Positions 33,990 through 44,499 of a stretch of 64,000 bases of DNA are shown in pieces. The stretch covers positions 14,526,838 through 14,590,837 of the forward strand of contig NC_133770.1 of the NCBI RefSeq assembly GCF_003597395.2, read 5' to 3'. A program made the position numbers and the translations under genes. Each line of letters opens with the position of its first letter. Position 1 is the stretch's first letter. Source of the DNA: Chelonoidis abingdonii (lineage: Eukaryota > Chordata > Testudines > Testudinidae). The notes beneath the pieces are model-generated. The model saw only the letters and a list, made by a program, of their open reading frames with translations. It was not told the DNA's origin and did no database searches.

Positions 33990-34479
33990 CTGGCATTAGA
34001 AAAGGTTCAGAGAAGGGCAACTAAAATGATTAGGAGTTTGGAATGGGTCCCATATGAGGCGAGATTAAAGAGGCTAGGACTTTTCAGCTTGAAAAAGAAG
34101 AGACTAAGGGGGGATATGATAAAGGTATATAAAATCGTAAGTGATGTGGAGAAAGTGAATAAGGAGAAGTTATATACTTGTTCCCATAATATAAAAACTG
34201 AGGGTCACCAAATGAAATTAATGAACAGCAGGTTTAAAACAAATAAAAGAAAGTTCTTATTCACACAGTGCACAGTCCACTTGTGGAACTCCTTACCTGA
34301 GGAGGTTGTGAAGGCTAGGACTATAAAAGGGTTTAAAAGAGAACTGGATAAATTCATGGAAGTTAAGTCCATTAATGGCTACTAGTCAGGATGGGTAAGG
34401 AATGGTGTCCCTAGCCTCTGTTCGTCAGAGGGTGATGATGGATGGCAGGACAGAGATCACCTGATCATTACCTGTTAGG

Positions 34480-34782
34480 CAAGGGAGGCTCCAGGTACCA
34501 GCGCAGCAAGCGCATGCGTGGGGCGGCAAGCCACGGGGGACGCCCTGTTGGTCACCGTGAGGGCAGCAGTCAGGCTGCCTTCGGCAGCATGCCTGCAGGA
34601 GGTTCGCCAGTCCCACAGCTTCGGTGGCAAATCGGTGGCAGGTACGCCGAAGGCACGGAACAAGCAGACCTCCCACAGGCAAGCTGCCGAATCTGCTTTA
34701 CTGGCAGACGTCCCGCAGGTGCGCCGCCGAAAGCCGCCTGACTGCCATGCTTGTGGTGGCAAAATACATAGAGCCACCCCTG
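34480..34782. mobile_element. hAT-like MITE (CAGGGGTGGCTC family), copy 1
   Basis: The left end is CAAGGGAGGCTCCAGG and the right end ATAGAGCCACCCCTG, inverted with two early mismatches. The flanks CTGTTAGG and CTGTTAGA form an 8-bp TSD of LINE sequence. It is 303 bp, GC-rich with GCCGAAGGCAC-like words, and has no transposase. Confidence 0.93.
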
Positions 34783-34812
34783 CTGTTAGATTCACTCCCT
34801 CTGGGGCACCTG

Positions 34813-35620
34813 TATCATAAGCATACTTCCCAGTTCTGAACCTTAGAGTCCAAAAAGTGGGTGCCTGCATGAAACCTCCAAGCTTAATTACCAGCTTAGA
34901 TCTGATATCGCTGCCACCAGACAGGAATCAGTGCCTGTCTCACTCTGGTCTCCCCAAACCTTCCCTGGGGAACCCCCAAGACTCAGATGCCCTGAGTCTC
35001 ACAACAAAGGGAAATAACCCACTTCCCTTCCTGCTCTTTACTTCCTCCCAGATTTTCCCGCCCTGGGTATACTAGGAGATTTCCCTGCTTCAATCCCTTG
35101 AAACACAAAACAGAGAGGACAATTTACCTTCCCCCTCCTTCTTTTCCCCCTCCCAGTCTTTCCCTGAGAGAGACAGTAATCCTGGCACAGAGATTCCTAT
35201 CCCCTTGCCATAACTAGAAAAAGAAAAGTCAACAAGTTTTAAAAAAAAAAGAAAGCTTTATATAAAAAGAAAGAAAAAGACAAAAAAATAATCTCTGTAT
35301 CAAAGTGACAATACAGGGTCAATTGCTTAAAAGAAAAATATGAATAAACAGCCGTATTCAAAAAGAAATACAATTTAAACATTCCAGCAACTACACACAT
35401 GTAAATACAAAAACAAAACATATAAAGCCTATTGTTTTGCTACCTTTGTACTTACAACTGGGAAACAGAAGATTTAGAAAGGCTGGAGATAGATCCTCTC
35501 ATAGCTGAGAGAGCAACAGAAAAAGACAAAGACCCAAGACAAAAAACACCCACAAATTCCCTCCCTTGAGCTTTGAAAAATCCTGTTTCCTGATTGTCCT
35601 TTGTCAGGTGTTTATGAGCA
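34813..35620 (-). mobile_element. Solo LTR, minus strand, 5-bp TSD
   Basis: Read on the minus strand it starts TGCTCATAAACACC and ends TATGCTTATGATA. ACCTG is duplicated on both sides (34808-34812, 35621-35625). It interrupts the LINE 3' UTR exactly. It matches the LTR at 49098-49948 over most of its length, including a TATATAAAG box, but lacks about 58 bases near the 5' end. There is no internal region. Confidence 0.93.
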
Positions 35621-35709
35621 ACCTGGCACTGGCCACTGTCGGTAGAACAAAGGATGCAGGGCTGGATGACCTTTGGTCTGACCTAGTATGGCCGTTCTTA
35701 TGTTCTTTC

Positions 35710-36889
35710 CTCCAATTTCTGTTCTGAGCAAATGGGGCCAAAGGCTGGCTGTCAGGTCTGGATTGAATGGTTTGTTCATAGCTTTTTCCACAACACAGCA
35801 GAAACTCTTATTATTACTCATCACTACTGCTATAGATCAAGGTACTATGGCACCAATTATTTATTTGCTGGGATAGACACTCAGTGTCTTCTCACTTTAA
35901 TATTTATTTTACTCCAGAGCTTCCGAAACAAATACAACCATTCTTTATTTCCTCTCCCTCATGCTCTTCTCAAAATCCATCCATCTAAGAAACACGACAT
36001 CAATCAAAATATCATTTATCTTCAGCCAGCTGAGATCCCTAAGGAATTCAGATATGTCTGTGGAGGGAAGTGAATTGGCTCCGGTAATTAGATGAGGGGA
36101 AGTAAAAAAAAACAAAAAAAAAAACCACCTGCACTTATCATCCAGTACTGCACTAATTGTCAATTACTACGAGTCTCTAACCTTTACTGGGGTGAGGGTG
36201 GAGCCAAAATTGTTTCTGTTGCTAAGTCTCTGCACCGGGGGAATTTGGGTGGGGGGGGAGGGATTGATAGCTGCGCTGTCGAGATAAGTTATTAACTAGA
36301 AAACCACATCAGCTTTTTCCTGGCATAAAAGATGCTGCTAGGTCAGCTAAAGTAAATCATGGACAATGACCAGACAAGATTCAAAGCTGCCACTTGTAAA
36401 ACTCCATCTCACATGAAGGGATGTGTGTGTGTTTGTGTATGTGAATATATGAGCAACAAATTTGAAATTTAATAAGCATTCAGCGGGCTAGATTACTGAT
36501 GTGAAACAAATGCTAGTGGTCACAATGCCCAGTGGCAGAGTCCTGCCTGGTTGTGTCTTTCGGTATTGGTTTATATAGCAGGATATATAGGTCGCTTGAC
36601 CCTAATTTGAAGGTGTGTCCTTTAAATAGACAAAGGCTGAGGATGGCATGAGCAGTAGAAGCCACAGTATTCACACCCAGACTTCAGGACTCAGAAAGGT
36701 CACAGGTGTTTGGACCTGGGTTTGGTCTGGCCCATTGTAGAGAAGGTGGGAGTTGGATCGGGATCTGAGATCTGAATTTCCCCCATATTTTAGAAGGTGG
36801 CTACATCTGTGCCCTATCTAGTTCAGGGGCACAGCCGGATCTGTCAAGAGCTTTCACGAGGCCAGAAGTTAAGGATTCAGCACCCCAGT
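35710..36889. other. No recognised feature
   Basis: It contains two A-runs separated by one C near 36106-36123 and a TG-rich run at 36422-36440. I recognise no family. Confidence 0.45.
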
Positions 36890-37190
36890 TGCATCCAGAT
36901 TTTCCAAAGAGCTCAGCATGTTGGATGCTGGGCTTTTTTGAACATCTGCCCAAAAGTTTCACAATAGGAGCTGCTGGGTGCTGAGCACTTGAAAATCTGG
37001 CTATAAATCCCTAAATCAAAATTTTCATTTTTATTTCATTCTTGGGGGGATGAGGAAGAAAATAACAAAACCACGCCCTGTTCCCCATAATCCTCAGTCC
37101 CTTCCTCAGCAGGTATCAAATGGTGACACTCCAACGGCTTCAACAGAGCTATACTGATTTACACCAGCAACAGATCTGGCCCATGGTCGT
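36890..37190. repeat. Fold-back repeats, GGTGCTGAGCA and GGTGTAAATC families
   Basis: At 36890-37015 CAGATTTTCCAAAGAGCTCA faces GGGTGCTGAGCACTTG plus AAAATCTGGC. A second fragment at 37100-37190 ends GATTTACACCAGCAAC and AGATCTGGCCC. Confidence 0.65.
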
Positions 37191-38526
37191 GATTCAGTTG
37201 CACAGTTGGGCAAACACCTCCAAAAACGTGCTGCAGATCCTCAATGAAAAATAGTCTGGCTACATTCGCCCCCTGCCACCGCCATTTGCATTCACGCCCT
37301 GAAAATATTCTAACAAACCAATTTACTGTGAGGAATGTTTGTGGAGATAACTAATTAACCCTAGAATTCTATTGCTTGTGACATACAACCACTTGTTTTC
37401 CAATTAATAGTACTGATTCTCAGGTCCACTTCAACAGATTTGTGCCATTCTGGCATTAAGCCAATTAATCAATTAAGAACTCCCCCCACACACAAACATT
37501 AAGAGGATTAAAAAAAATTTTTTTTAAAAAGGCCACCATGGCTAAATAGCAGAGTGAAAGAGATGGTTAGAGGAAGGCATCCTTTAAAAACTGGAAGTCA
37601 AATCCTAGTGAGTAAAATAGAAAGGAGAATACACTCTGGCAAATTAAGTGTAAAAGTATAATTAGGCAAGTCAAAAAAGAATTTGAAACACAACTAGCAA
37701 AAGACACAAAGATTAACAGCAAAACAAAGAAGTGACTATACCAGAAGCAGGAAGCTGCCAAACTGTCAGTGTGGCCATTGGACAATCAAGGTGCTAAAGG
37801 AGCACTCAAGGATGATAAGGCCGTTACAGAGAACTAAATGAATTCTTTGCATCAGTCTTCAGTGCAGAGGTTATGAAAGAGGTTCCCACACCAGAGCCCT
37901 TCTTTTTATGTGCCAGATCTGAGGAATTGTCCCTGACTGACATATCATTAGGGGAGGTTTTGGAACAAATTGATAAATTAAACAGTAATAAGTCACCAGG
38001 CCCAGATGGTATTCACCCAAGAGTTCTGAAGGAACTCAAATGAGAAATTGCAGAACTACTAACTGTAATATGTAACTGATCCCTTAAATCTGCCTCTGTA
38101 CCAGGACTGGATGATAGCTAATGTAACAATGATTTTTTTAAAAGACTTCAGAGGTGATCCTGGTAATTACAGGCCAGTAAGCATGGCTTCAGTACGGGGC
38201 AAATTGGTTGACACTATAGTAAAGAACAGAATGATCAGACACATAGATGAACTCGATATGTTGGGCAAAAGTCATCACAGCTTTTGCAAAGGGAAATTAT
38301 GCATCACCAATCTATTAGAATTCTGTGAGGGTAGACAAGGGTGATCTAGTGCAAATAGTGTACTTAGATTTTCAGAAAGCAAAGTAAGCTGTCATGGAGT
38401 AAGAGGGAAGGTTCTCTAAAGGATCAGTAACCAGTTAAGAGATCAGAGGGGTAGTCGTGTTAGTCTGGATCTAAGCAAAGAGTCCTGTGGCATCTTATAG
38501 ACAGACAGATGTTTTGGAGCATGAGC

Positions 38527-38560
38527 TTTCGTGGGTGAATACCCACTTCGTCAGATGTAT
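38527..38560 (-). ncRNA. Hammerhead-like ribozyme motif, left arm
   Basis: The minus strand gives CTGACGA, one extra A, GTGGGT-ATTC-ACCCAC as stem II, GAAA, then GCTC and ATGC. ATGC pairs with three of four bases upstream of the core as stem I, and AGCT would make a minimal stem III, which can form between two molecules. The extra A before stem II is unusual, so catalytic activity is not assured. Confidence 0.5.
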
Positions 38561-38776
38561 GTAGTGGAAATTTCCAGGGGTAGGTATATATATGCAAGCA
38601 AGAAGCAGGCTAGAGATAATGAGGTTACGGCTAGTCAACTACAAAAGCAGTTTCTCCTCCCTTGGTTTTGACCCCTCAACTGCTAGAAGAGGGCCTCATC
38701 CTCTCTGATTGAACTAACCATGTTATCTCTTTCTTGCTTGCATATATATACCTGCCCCTGGAAATTTCCACTACAT

Positions 38777-38816
38777 GCATCCGACAAAGTGAGTAATCAC
38801 TCACGAAAGCTCATGC
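38777..38816 (+). ncRNA. Hammerhead-like ribozyme motif, right arm, core mutated
   Basis: Stem I (GCAT with ATGC) and stem II (GTGAGT with ACTCAC) pair perfectly and GAAA is present. The core reads CCGACAA instead of CTGANGA, losing U4 and the essential G8. I expect it to be inactive. Confidence 0.5.
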
Positions 38817-38947
38817 TCCAATACGTCTGTCAGTCTATAAGATGCCACAGGACTCTTTGCTGCTTTTACAGTTAAAAGATAGGAAATAAAGAGTAGGAAT
38901 AAGTGGTCACTTTTCACAATGGAGAGAGGTAAATAGTGTGGTCCCCC

Positions 38948-39178
38948 CAGGGGTGACTCTAGGCACCAGTGCAGCAAGTGCGTGACTGAGGCGCCAAGCC
39001 ATGGGGAGTGGCCTGCTGGTTCGGCGGTAATTTGGCGGCAGGTACCCCGAAGGCGCGGGACCGGCAGTCCACCCACAGAAATACCACCCAATCCACGTCC
39101 CCAGCGGCCCGCCCCTAGGGATGCCACCGAAGGCCGCCTGCCAGGCTTGGGGTAGCACAAAACATAGTGCCACCCCTG
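38948..39178. mobile_element. hAT-like MITE (CAGGGGTG family), copy 2
   Basis: It runs from CAGGGGTGACTCTAGG to CATAGTGCCACCCCTG. The flanks GGTCCCCC and GGTCCCTC are an 8-bp TSD with one mismatch. It is the same family as 34480-34782 and also inserted into a CR1-like LINE. Confidence 0.93.
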
Positions 39179-39637
39179 GGTCCCTCCAGGATCTGTAATG
39201 GGACTTGTGGTGTTCAACATATTCATTAATAACCTGGAAAAGAGGGTGAGCATTGTGGTAGCAAAATTTGCAAATAATGCTAAATTACTCATGATAGTTA
39301 AATCCAAAGCTGACTGCACAGAGTTACAAAGTGATCTAAAAAAACTGAGTGACTGGGCAACAAAATGGCAGATGAAATTCAGTGTTGATAAGTGCACAGT
39401 AATGCACTTATTCCTTGTTATATGCATGCCAGTCACTCCTAACCTCTTTAAATGGCTGTTGTGTGATAAGGGGAAGCACTGTCTAACTTGTGCAAAGAAC
39501 TTCTTTGCAACAAAACCAAGGATGTATGCACAGCTCCCTTAAAATGATAGCAGAAAGATAGCCAGGGAGGAGGAAGACTGAACAGGTTCTAGGCAGGAGC
39601 TTTACAGACTTTGTGGAGCAGAGAGAAAGTGACAGAG

Positions 39638-39805
39638 GCCTTGTCTACACAAAAATTTACACCCAGTTTAACTTAAGGTGACTTTAAATTTATTTAGTTA
39701 AAACAGTGCAAAAGGCTGTGTGGACATTCTTATTCCAATTTAAACCAGGTTGGGTTGGGTTGGGTTTAGCTTAAATTGGTTAAGATTAAACCAAATCAAA
39801 GAAAA
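39638..39805. mobile_element. Palindromic TIR element, TTGTCTACAC type, left half
   Basis: It starts AGGCCTTGTCTACACAAAAA and includes CAGTTTAACTTAAGGTG, GTGTGGACATTCTTATTCC and a short GGTTGGGTTGGGTTGGG tandem. The right arm is not recognisable. Confidence 0.6.
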
Positions 39806-41459
39806 TGTTGAAGTGGGTTTAAAATGTTTGTCTTACCCCTGAAATACAAAAATCCTAAAGGAGCAATGACATAAAATGTCATGTTAACCCCTGTAACTTT
39901 GTTATTGTCATAAAGGCCTTTCCTGGGGCCTGATTTAAAGCCCAACATCAGTGGGCTTTGATCAAGCCCCCATTCAGCAGAGTGTTTGACCATTTTCTCC
40001 AAAGTTACTATAGATAACTTGAAATATGGTTAATTTAAACAAGATGACTTGAAAGTAATTTTAGCTTCTGCACTTGGCCCTGGATCTTCCTTTCAGTTTC
40101 TGTGGCCTTACAGTCACATCTTCCTTATTTTTTAAAATGTTTTTCTCTGCTGTTGCTATTTGAAGAAACAAGCACAGGGACCAGCTGACTAGCAGGCAAG
40201 GCAGGAGAACAGAGAGACTGGCTGTATGCAAACGGATGCTATCAAATGCACAAACTGGGGAAAAACAGAGAATTATATACTTTTCTCTAACCTTGTTGAG
40301 CTCCTCCTGTTATACTAGATGTTAGAGCAGTGTGATATTTTAGGTGATGGTGTTCCTTAAATACAGACCAAGACTCAATTGCTCAAAAAAATAAAGAAAT
40401 AAAAAACTAAAAAACCAAAAAGTATGAAATAAGAAGTTGCATTCAGTGAGAGGCTATTCCAGGGGAGGTTGGAGTGATTGCTACAAGCGACAGCTGGTAT
40501 GTGTCTGATGGGCCTGCCCTTTCCAGCTACCATCTGGACTTTGCATTTGACATGCAAGAATAAGCTACTTATACCTTAATAAGGAGACAGCCCTGAAAAT
40601 GTAACAGCGAGTGTTCTGATTGTGCATCTGCTCTGACAAATACACAGAAGTGCAGTCTCACACAACACCCCTCTCTCTGATTTGTGTTCTCACGCTCGGG
40701 TTCATCTGAAGTCCTCACAGTGATGGAGTCTGAACCAGCAAGAGGGTTTTTTTAAGTAGCTGAATGTTGAGCATGCTGGGGGAAGCTCGCTCAAACTTAA
40801 AAAAAAAAAAAAAAATAGAATTTTCAGGCCCTGGGAATTGCCCACTTACGGAGAAAAGATAATACAGAGTAGGAATCAGTAAAAGATCAGGGATCCTACC
40901 CTGTTTCCTACTGAAGTCAGTTGGCAACACTCCCATAGGATTTCATGGTAGTAGGACTGGTCCCAAGGTCAGAAGCTGAGAAAAAAATAATACAACAGAC
41001 AAACACTCACACACATAATGCAGTTATGAGCTTATTCTCCCTGTGATGCATTAGTAAAATGCTCGATGAAACTTTGTTTTGCAGTACTGTGTCATTCTTA
41101 AATTAATTATTGCATTTGTTGGGCCTGATTTTTACTCTCACTAACATCAGTGTAATTTCACTGGGCCTGATTCTCATTAGTTCAAATGAGAACTATGGCA
41201 CTTTAAACCATTCTGGCAATGTAAAGTGGGTGTAAATAGATTTAAACCCACTTTGATGCCTCTTGACACTGCCAGCGTGATGGCAAACAATGGAATATAC
41301 ACCACTCCAATTCTTGTGCTCATTTAGAGGGCCAGAGTCTGTGCAGGTGCAGCAGGGATGTGGCTTCAATTTATTGATTTTCTGCCCCAGCCCCAAGAGG
41401 CTTGGAGCAGCCTAGCAGCTGCTCTAATTTGCACCAGCAGACTACGGGTTCCAAGGGAA
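39806..41459. other. Mostly unrecognised; poly(A) at 40798-40815
   Basis: A clean A-run of 18 bases lies at 40798-40815. A diverged TTACACTG-type hairpin fragment lies around 41118-41175. Nothing coding is seen. Confidence 0.45.
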
Positions 41460-41550
41460 TATGATCCAGATCATCAAAGGTATTTAGGCACTTCACAACC
41501 ATTGAAATCAGTGAGAGTAAGGCACCTAAATACCTTTGAGCATCTGAGCC
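41460..41550. repeat. Fold-back element, AAAGGTATTTAGG family
   Basis: GATCATCAAAGGTATTTAGG on the left is mirrored by CCTAAATACCTTTGAGCATC on the right, with a loop of about 40 bases. It is the most perfect of three copies. Confidence 0.85.
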
Positions 41551-42077
41551 AGTTTGCCTGCTGAGGATAGCTAGAACATAGTGCGCTCTGGCCACTCTTT
41601 CTCTTCATTCTCAACATGCCCCTGCAGCCTCTGGCTCATGGGAGATGTAGGATTTGGCTGTCCTGGTTCTTTTCTCACGGGGGATTTCCATGCCCTGTGG
41701 GAAACCCCAGCAGGAGACTTGCTGGTGGTTTCCAGTCCCTTTGTGCCATGTGCCTAGTGCAATATACAAAGGGGCAGAGAATCTGCTCCATAGAGATTAA
41801 ATCCACAGGAACCCCCTTGACTTTGATTAAGTCACTGCCAATCAACACTGGGGCCTGAGAACAGAACTTGGCTTGCCAGCTCCCTTGCACCGGATGAAGC
41901 TCAATAAACAGGAGTGAAGGAGCATTCTGATTAACAATCCCTGTTGAGTTTGAATCTCCTCACTGAGGGTGACATTTGTGAGGCTTGTCCACCACTGTAG
42001 GATTTACCTGTTTCATGGGTCTTATTCTGTGCCCTGTGCATAGTGATATATTTCACCGCTTATATTTGGAACACTCT

Positions 42078-42545
42078 AGGCATGGTCTATGCAGTTTTTG
42101 TATATGTATAACTGTATTGAGTGAGTGGGGAGGGGGTTGATCATTCATTCATCCATTTATTGCAGTGTAGTTGTTCTAGTACAGCTCCTAGTGTGGACAC
42201 AGTTATACTGGTATAAAGGTACCTCATACCAGTATAACTCGTTCCTCTTCCTGTATGGGCTAACAGGAGGGAGGGATAGCTCATTGGCCTGCTAAACCCT
42301 GGGTTGGTGAGTTCAGTCCTTGAGGGCAAAAATCTGTCTGGGGATCGGTCCTGCTTTGAGCAGGGGGTTGGACTAGATGACCTCCAGAGATTCCTTCTGA
42401 TGCTGATATTCTATGATTCTAATAGCTATACCATTATAAAACACTTCTATGCAGCTATGCCTGTGCCCACACTACAGGGTTAGTGCTGCTTGAACTATAC
42501 TGGTATGACTAAAGTGCTACAAAGTTTGTGTGTAGACAAAATTGT
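42078..42545. mobile_element. Palindromic TIR element (TATACTGGTATAA type), split by a SINE
   Basis: The left part has GTGGACACAGTTATACTGG, TATAAAGGTACCTCATACCA and GTATAACTCG. The right part, after the SINE, has AGCTATACCATTATAA, CTATACTGGTATGAC and GTGTGTAGACAAAATTG. The flanking halves are collinear once the SINE is removed. Confidence 0.7.
42268..42420 (+). mobile_element. tRNA-derived SINE with CR1-like tail (turtle CryI-type)
   Basis: The tRNA-like head has an A box (TAGCTCATTGG, about 42277-42287) and a B-box-like GAGTTCAGTCC (42309-42319). The 3' half (GGGGGTTGGACTAGATGACC) is CR1-like and ends in TATTCTATGATTCT. This combination fits the cryptodiran tRNA-derived SINE that borrows CR1 reverse transcription. 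It is not a functional tRNA: no acceptor stem or CCA context is seen. Confidence 0.85.
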
Positions 42546-43445
42546 AAAATCAAATGCTTTCTATTCCTCCCCCCTTAATAGAACTTAGCCCAGATTTCCG
42601 ATCTAGTCATGAGCAGGCCACTTTCAAAGTAACATCTAATTCTTCCAGTTATCTAAACGTACCATGCTATAAAGAGTCAGGATGACGGGCAGATAACTGG
42701 GAACATTAAATGAGACACAGAAAGCATTTGGCTTATGACTAAAGCTGAAACGCGTGCTAAGAGCAATTAAGGGAGGAAAGGCACAGAGCATTTGAGTTCA
42801 CTGTTTTGCTATAGTGTTCAAAGGCTGAGGTGAGGGGCTGATGAAAGTCACTGCAATTTGGATTCACAGGCAGTGCACACATGAATAGGTACTGGATGCA
42901 AGGAGCCAAATAAGTGCTCAGCATGGGATAGTTTACGGCACAGATTTCCTTCCTCAGAGCTGATGAGGCTTATATAAACCAATTATCCCCTCTTTGGGGA
43001 AGAAACAGTTCCCCTCCCCTCTCTTATTTCTTACTATTGAGATTGATTTTTTTTCTAGCAAATTTTCATGACTCTTAGGAAAGCTCCTGAACAAAATGAG
43101 AGCAAGAGTGCCAGTGTTCTAGGAACTGATTCTCCCCTCACTGGCAGCGGGGTAGCTTCATGGACTTCAGTGGAGTTACTCCTGATTTCCCGGAGTGTCT
43201 GAGATTGGCGTCAGGAGGGTATGTGTCTTAGGTCAAATTCTGTGGGTATGTAAATAACTGTATAAGTAGGGCTTCTGATTTTCAGTTTTAACCAATAAAC
43301 ACTGATAAAACACCCCCAATATAAAAAACCCTGGAATTGATATTTATGTAATAAACACTGGTAAAATCACCAGAAATGATTACTGGTATCTAAGGGTTCT
43401 ACGTGGAGAAGTAATGTGGACTAAGGGGTTGGTATTAGTCTATGC
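42546..43445. other. Mostly unrecognised; diverged fold-back near 43118-43200
   Basis: The hairpin fragment contains GACTTCAGTGGAGTTACTCC. The rest shows no recognisable family. Confidence 0.45.
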
Positions 43446-43630
43446 CCCCCCCCAGGAGCTGGACCTGCTGGCTGGTTCCAGGGTGCAGCGCAGTGCCAGT
43501 CAGGGCAGGTAGCCTGCCTTAGCACTGCTGACTGGACTTTTAACGGCCCAGTTGGCACTGCTGACCGGAGTTGCCAGGGTCCCTTTTTAACTGAGTGTTC
43601 TGTTTGAAAACCAGATACCTGGTCACCCTA
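43446..43630 (-). mobile_element. Partial copy of the GC-rich TAGGGTTGCC element, minus strand
   Basis: The right end reads CTGGTCACCCTA. Read inward on the minus strand it gives GGGACCCTGGCAACTCCGGT, CCGTTAAAAGTCC and GCTAAGGCAGGCTACC, the same order as the start of 59483-60496. It is truncated at a poly(C) tract near 43446. Confidence 0.85.
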
Positions 43631-44499
43631 ACCGATTCTGGTGGGCTAGTCCTTCATCCTCTTCCCAGATGGCTCTTTGCCACCTCTTGATAGAGTTCTC
43701 AAGGCTTGATCCTCCACTCTCTTGCACTCTGTGTGCTCCTTTACAACAGGGCAATGTGGGAGCGAAACAATCACATTCACATTTGGGGTATCATTTCCCA
43801 CCTGCTATGACTTCACAAAGAGCAGACAGTGGAGAATCAGCGCCCACTCCTCCCTGTGGGCAGTGGGTTAAGAAATGTGATCTGGGATGCCCTGTCCTTT
43901 GTAGTGCTCTGAATTTAACAAAAAGATGGCTGCAAGACAGGGCACTAAACACATCTAAGGCCCAGCACAGAGACAGCTGGGCCAAACTCCATCTGAAAGT
44001 TGGTGGACCAGGTAGAGAGGCAACTTCAGTGGGATGACGCAGGTGGAGGTTGGTGAATGGCCAGTCAGCTAATTACAGAGCAGGTTGGACAAAATTCAGT
44101 GTAATCACTCTGGACATTGGGGATGGATCCTCAGGTGTTGTAAATTGTCATTGCCTCAGAGCTATTACTGAGGATCTGCCCCTGAGACTGTTCCCCAATT
44201 ACTGATTAAATGTCACCGTTGAATCACCTTATATTAGAGCTGAGTAATTTGCAGCAAATAATTTTGTCCAATGCACTTAGCCTCTTTTCCTGCTCGTGAA
44301 CTATCCATGAACAGATGGAAATTTTCTCAAATGTATTTTGTGTTAAAAATTATTCAGTGAATTGCTGGTTAATTTTGTTATTAAACCTTCAGGGCAGTTT
44401 TTTGAGACTACTCAATTTTTTGTTATCCAAGCAGGATTGATTAAGTTGTTGCTGGTTTGGTAAATTACGTGGGATTGTTTCTGTCCCCTGTTCAGATGA
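43631..44499. other. No recognised feature
   Basis: A 122-codon plus-strand frame (43669-44037) has no recognised domain and is opposed by a minus-strand frame. I treat it as chance. Confidence 0.45.

Larger units (their letters stand above)
33990..35709 (+). mobile_element. CR1-like LINE 3' end, interrupted twice
   Basis: An open frame from about 34005 to 34383 encodes the reverse-transcriptase C-terminal region typical of CR1 (VQRRATKMIRSLEW, RLKRLGLFSLKKKRLRGDMI, LWNSLPEEVV, FKRELDKF). The 3' UTR follows to 34479, is broken by a hAT element (34480-34782), resumes at 34783-34812, is broken by an LTR (34813-35620), and ends at 35621-35709 with GACCTAGTATGGCCGTTCTT. Removing the inserts and one TSD copy each restores collinearity. 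The 5' part is missing. Confidence 0.93.
38444..38869. mobile_element. Inverted Penelope-like terminal-repeat element with hammerhead motifs
   Basis: Arms of about 150-180 bases face each other: left AGTCCTGTGGCATCTTATAG against right CTATAAGATGCCACAGGACT. They enclose about 100 bases. The flanks AGTTAAGAGAT and AGTTAAAAGAT form an 11-bp TSD of LINE sequence. The left arm, minus strand, carries CTGACGA (38554-38548), a 6-bp stem II with loop ATTC, then GAAA (38530-38527). The right arm, plus strand, has the same layout at 38781-38808 with core CCGACAA. No reverse transcriptase is present. Penelope-like identity rests on inverted terminal repeats and the ribozyme motif. Confidence 0.75.
37540..39415 (+). 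mobile_element. CR1-like LINE reverse-transcriptase region, interrupted twice and inactivated
   Basis: Broken frames encode SNKSPGPDGIHPRVLKELK (about 37980-38040), NYRPVSM (38165-38185), DLVQIVYLDFQK-like text up to about 38385, then FNIFINNLE, KFANNAKL and WATKWQMKFSVDKC (39210-39400). The catalytic pair expected as FADD reads FANN. The stretch that normally follows DFQK is deleted near 38385. Stops and frameshifts abound. Two inserts, 38444-38869 and 38948-39178, interrupt it. It is a dead fragment. Confidence 0.93.

Noticed and set aside
33915..34385. A 156-codon frame that looks like a live reverse transcriptase
   Set aside because: Only the C-terminal part of a CR1 protein is present. 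The catalytic region is absent, so it is a truncated LINE.
42268..42420. A tRNA gene
   Set aside because: The A and B boxes belong to a SINE head; there is no acceptor stem and the 3' half is CR1-like.
43669..44037. A 122-codon plus-strand frame as a possible exon
   Set aside because: No family similarity that I recognise and an opposing frame covers the same bases.
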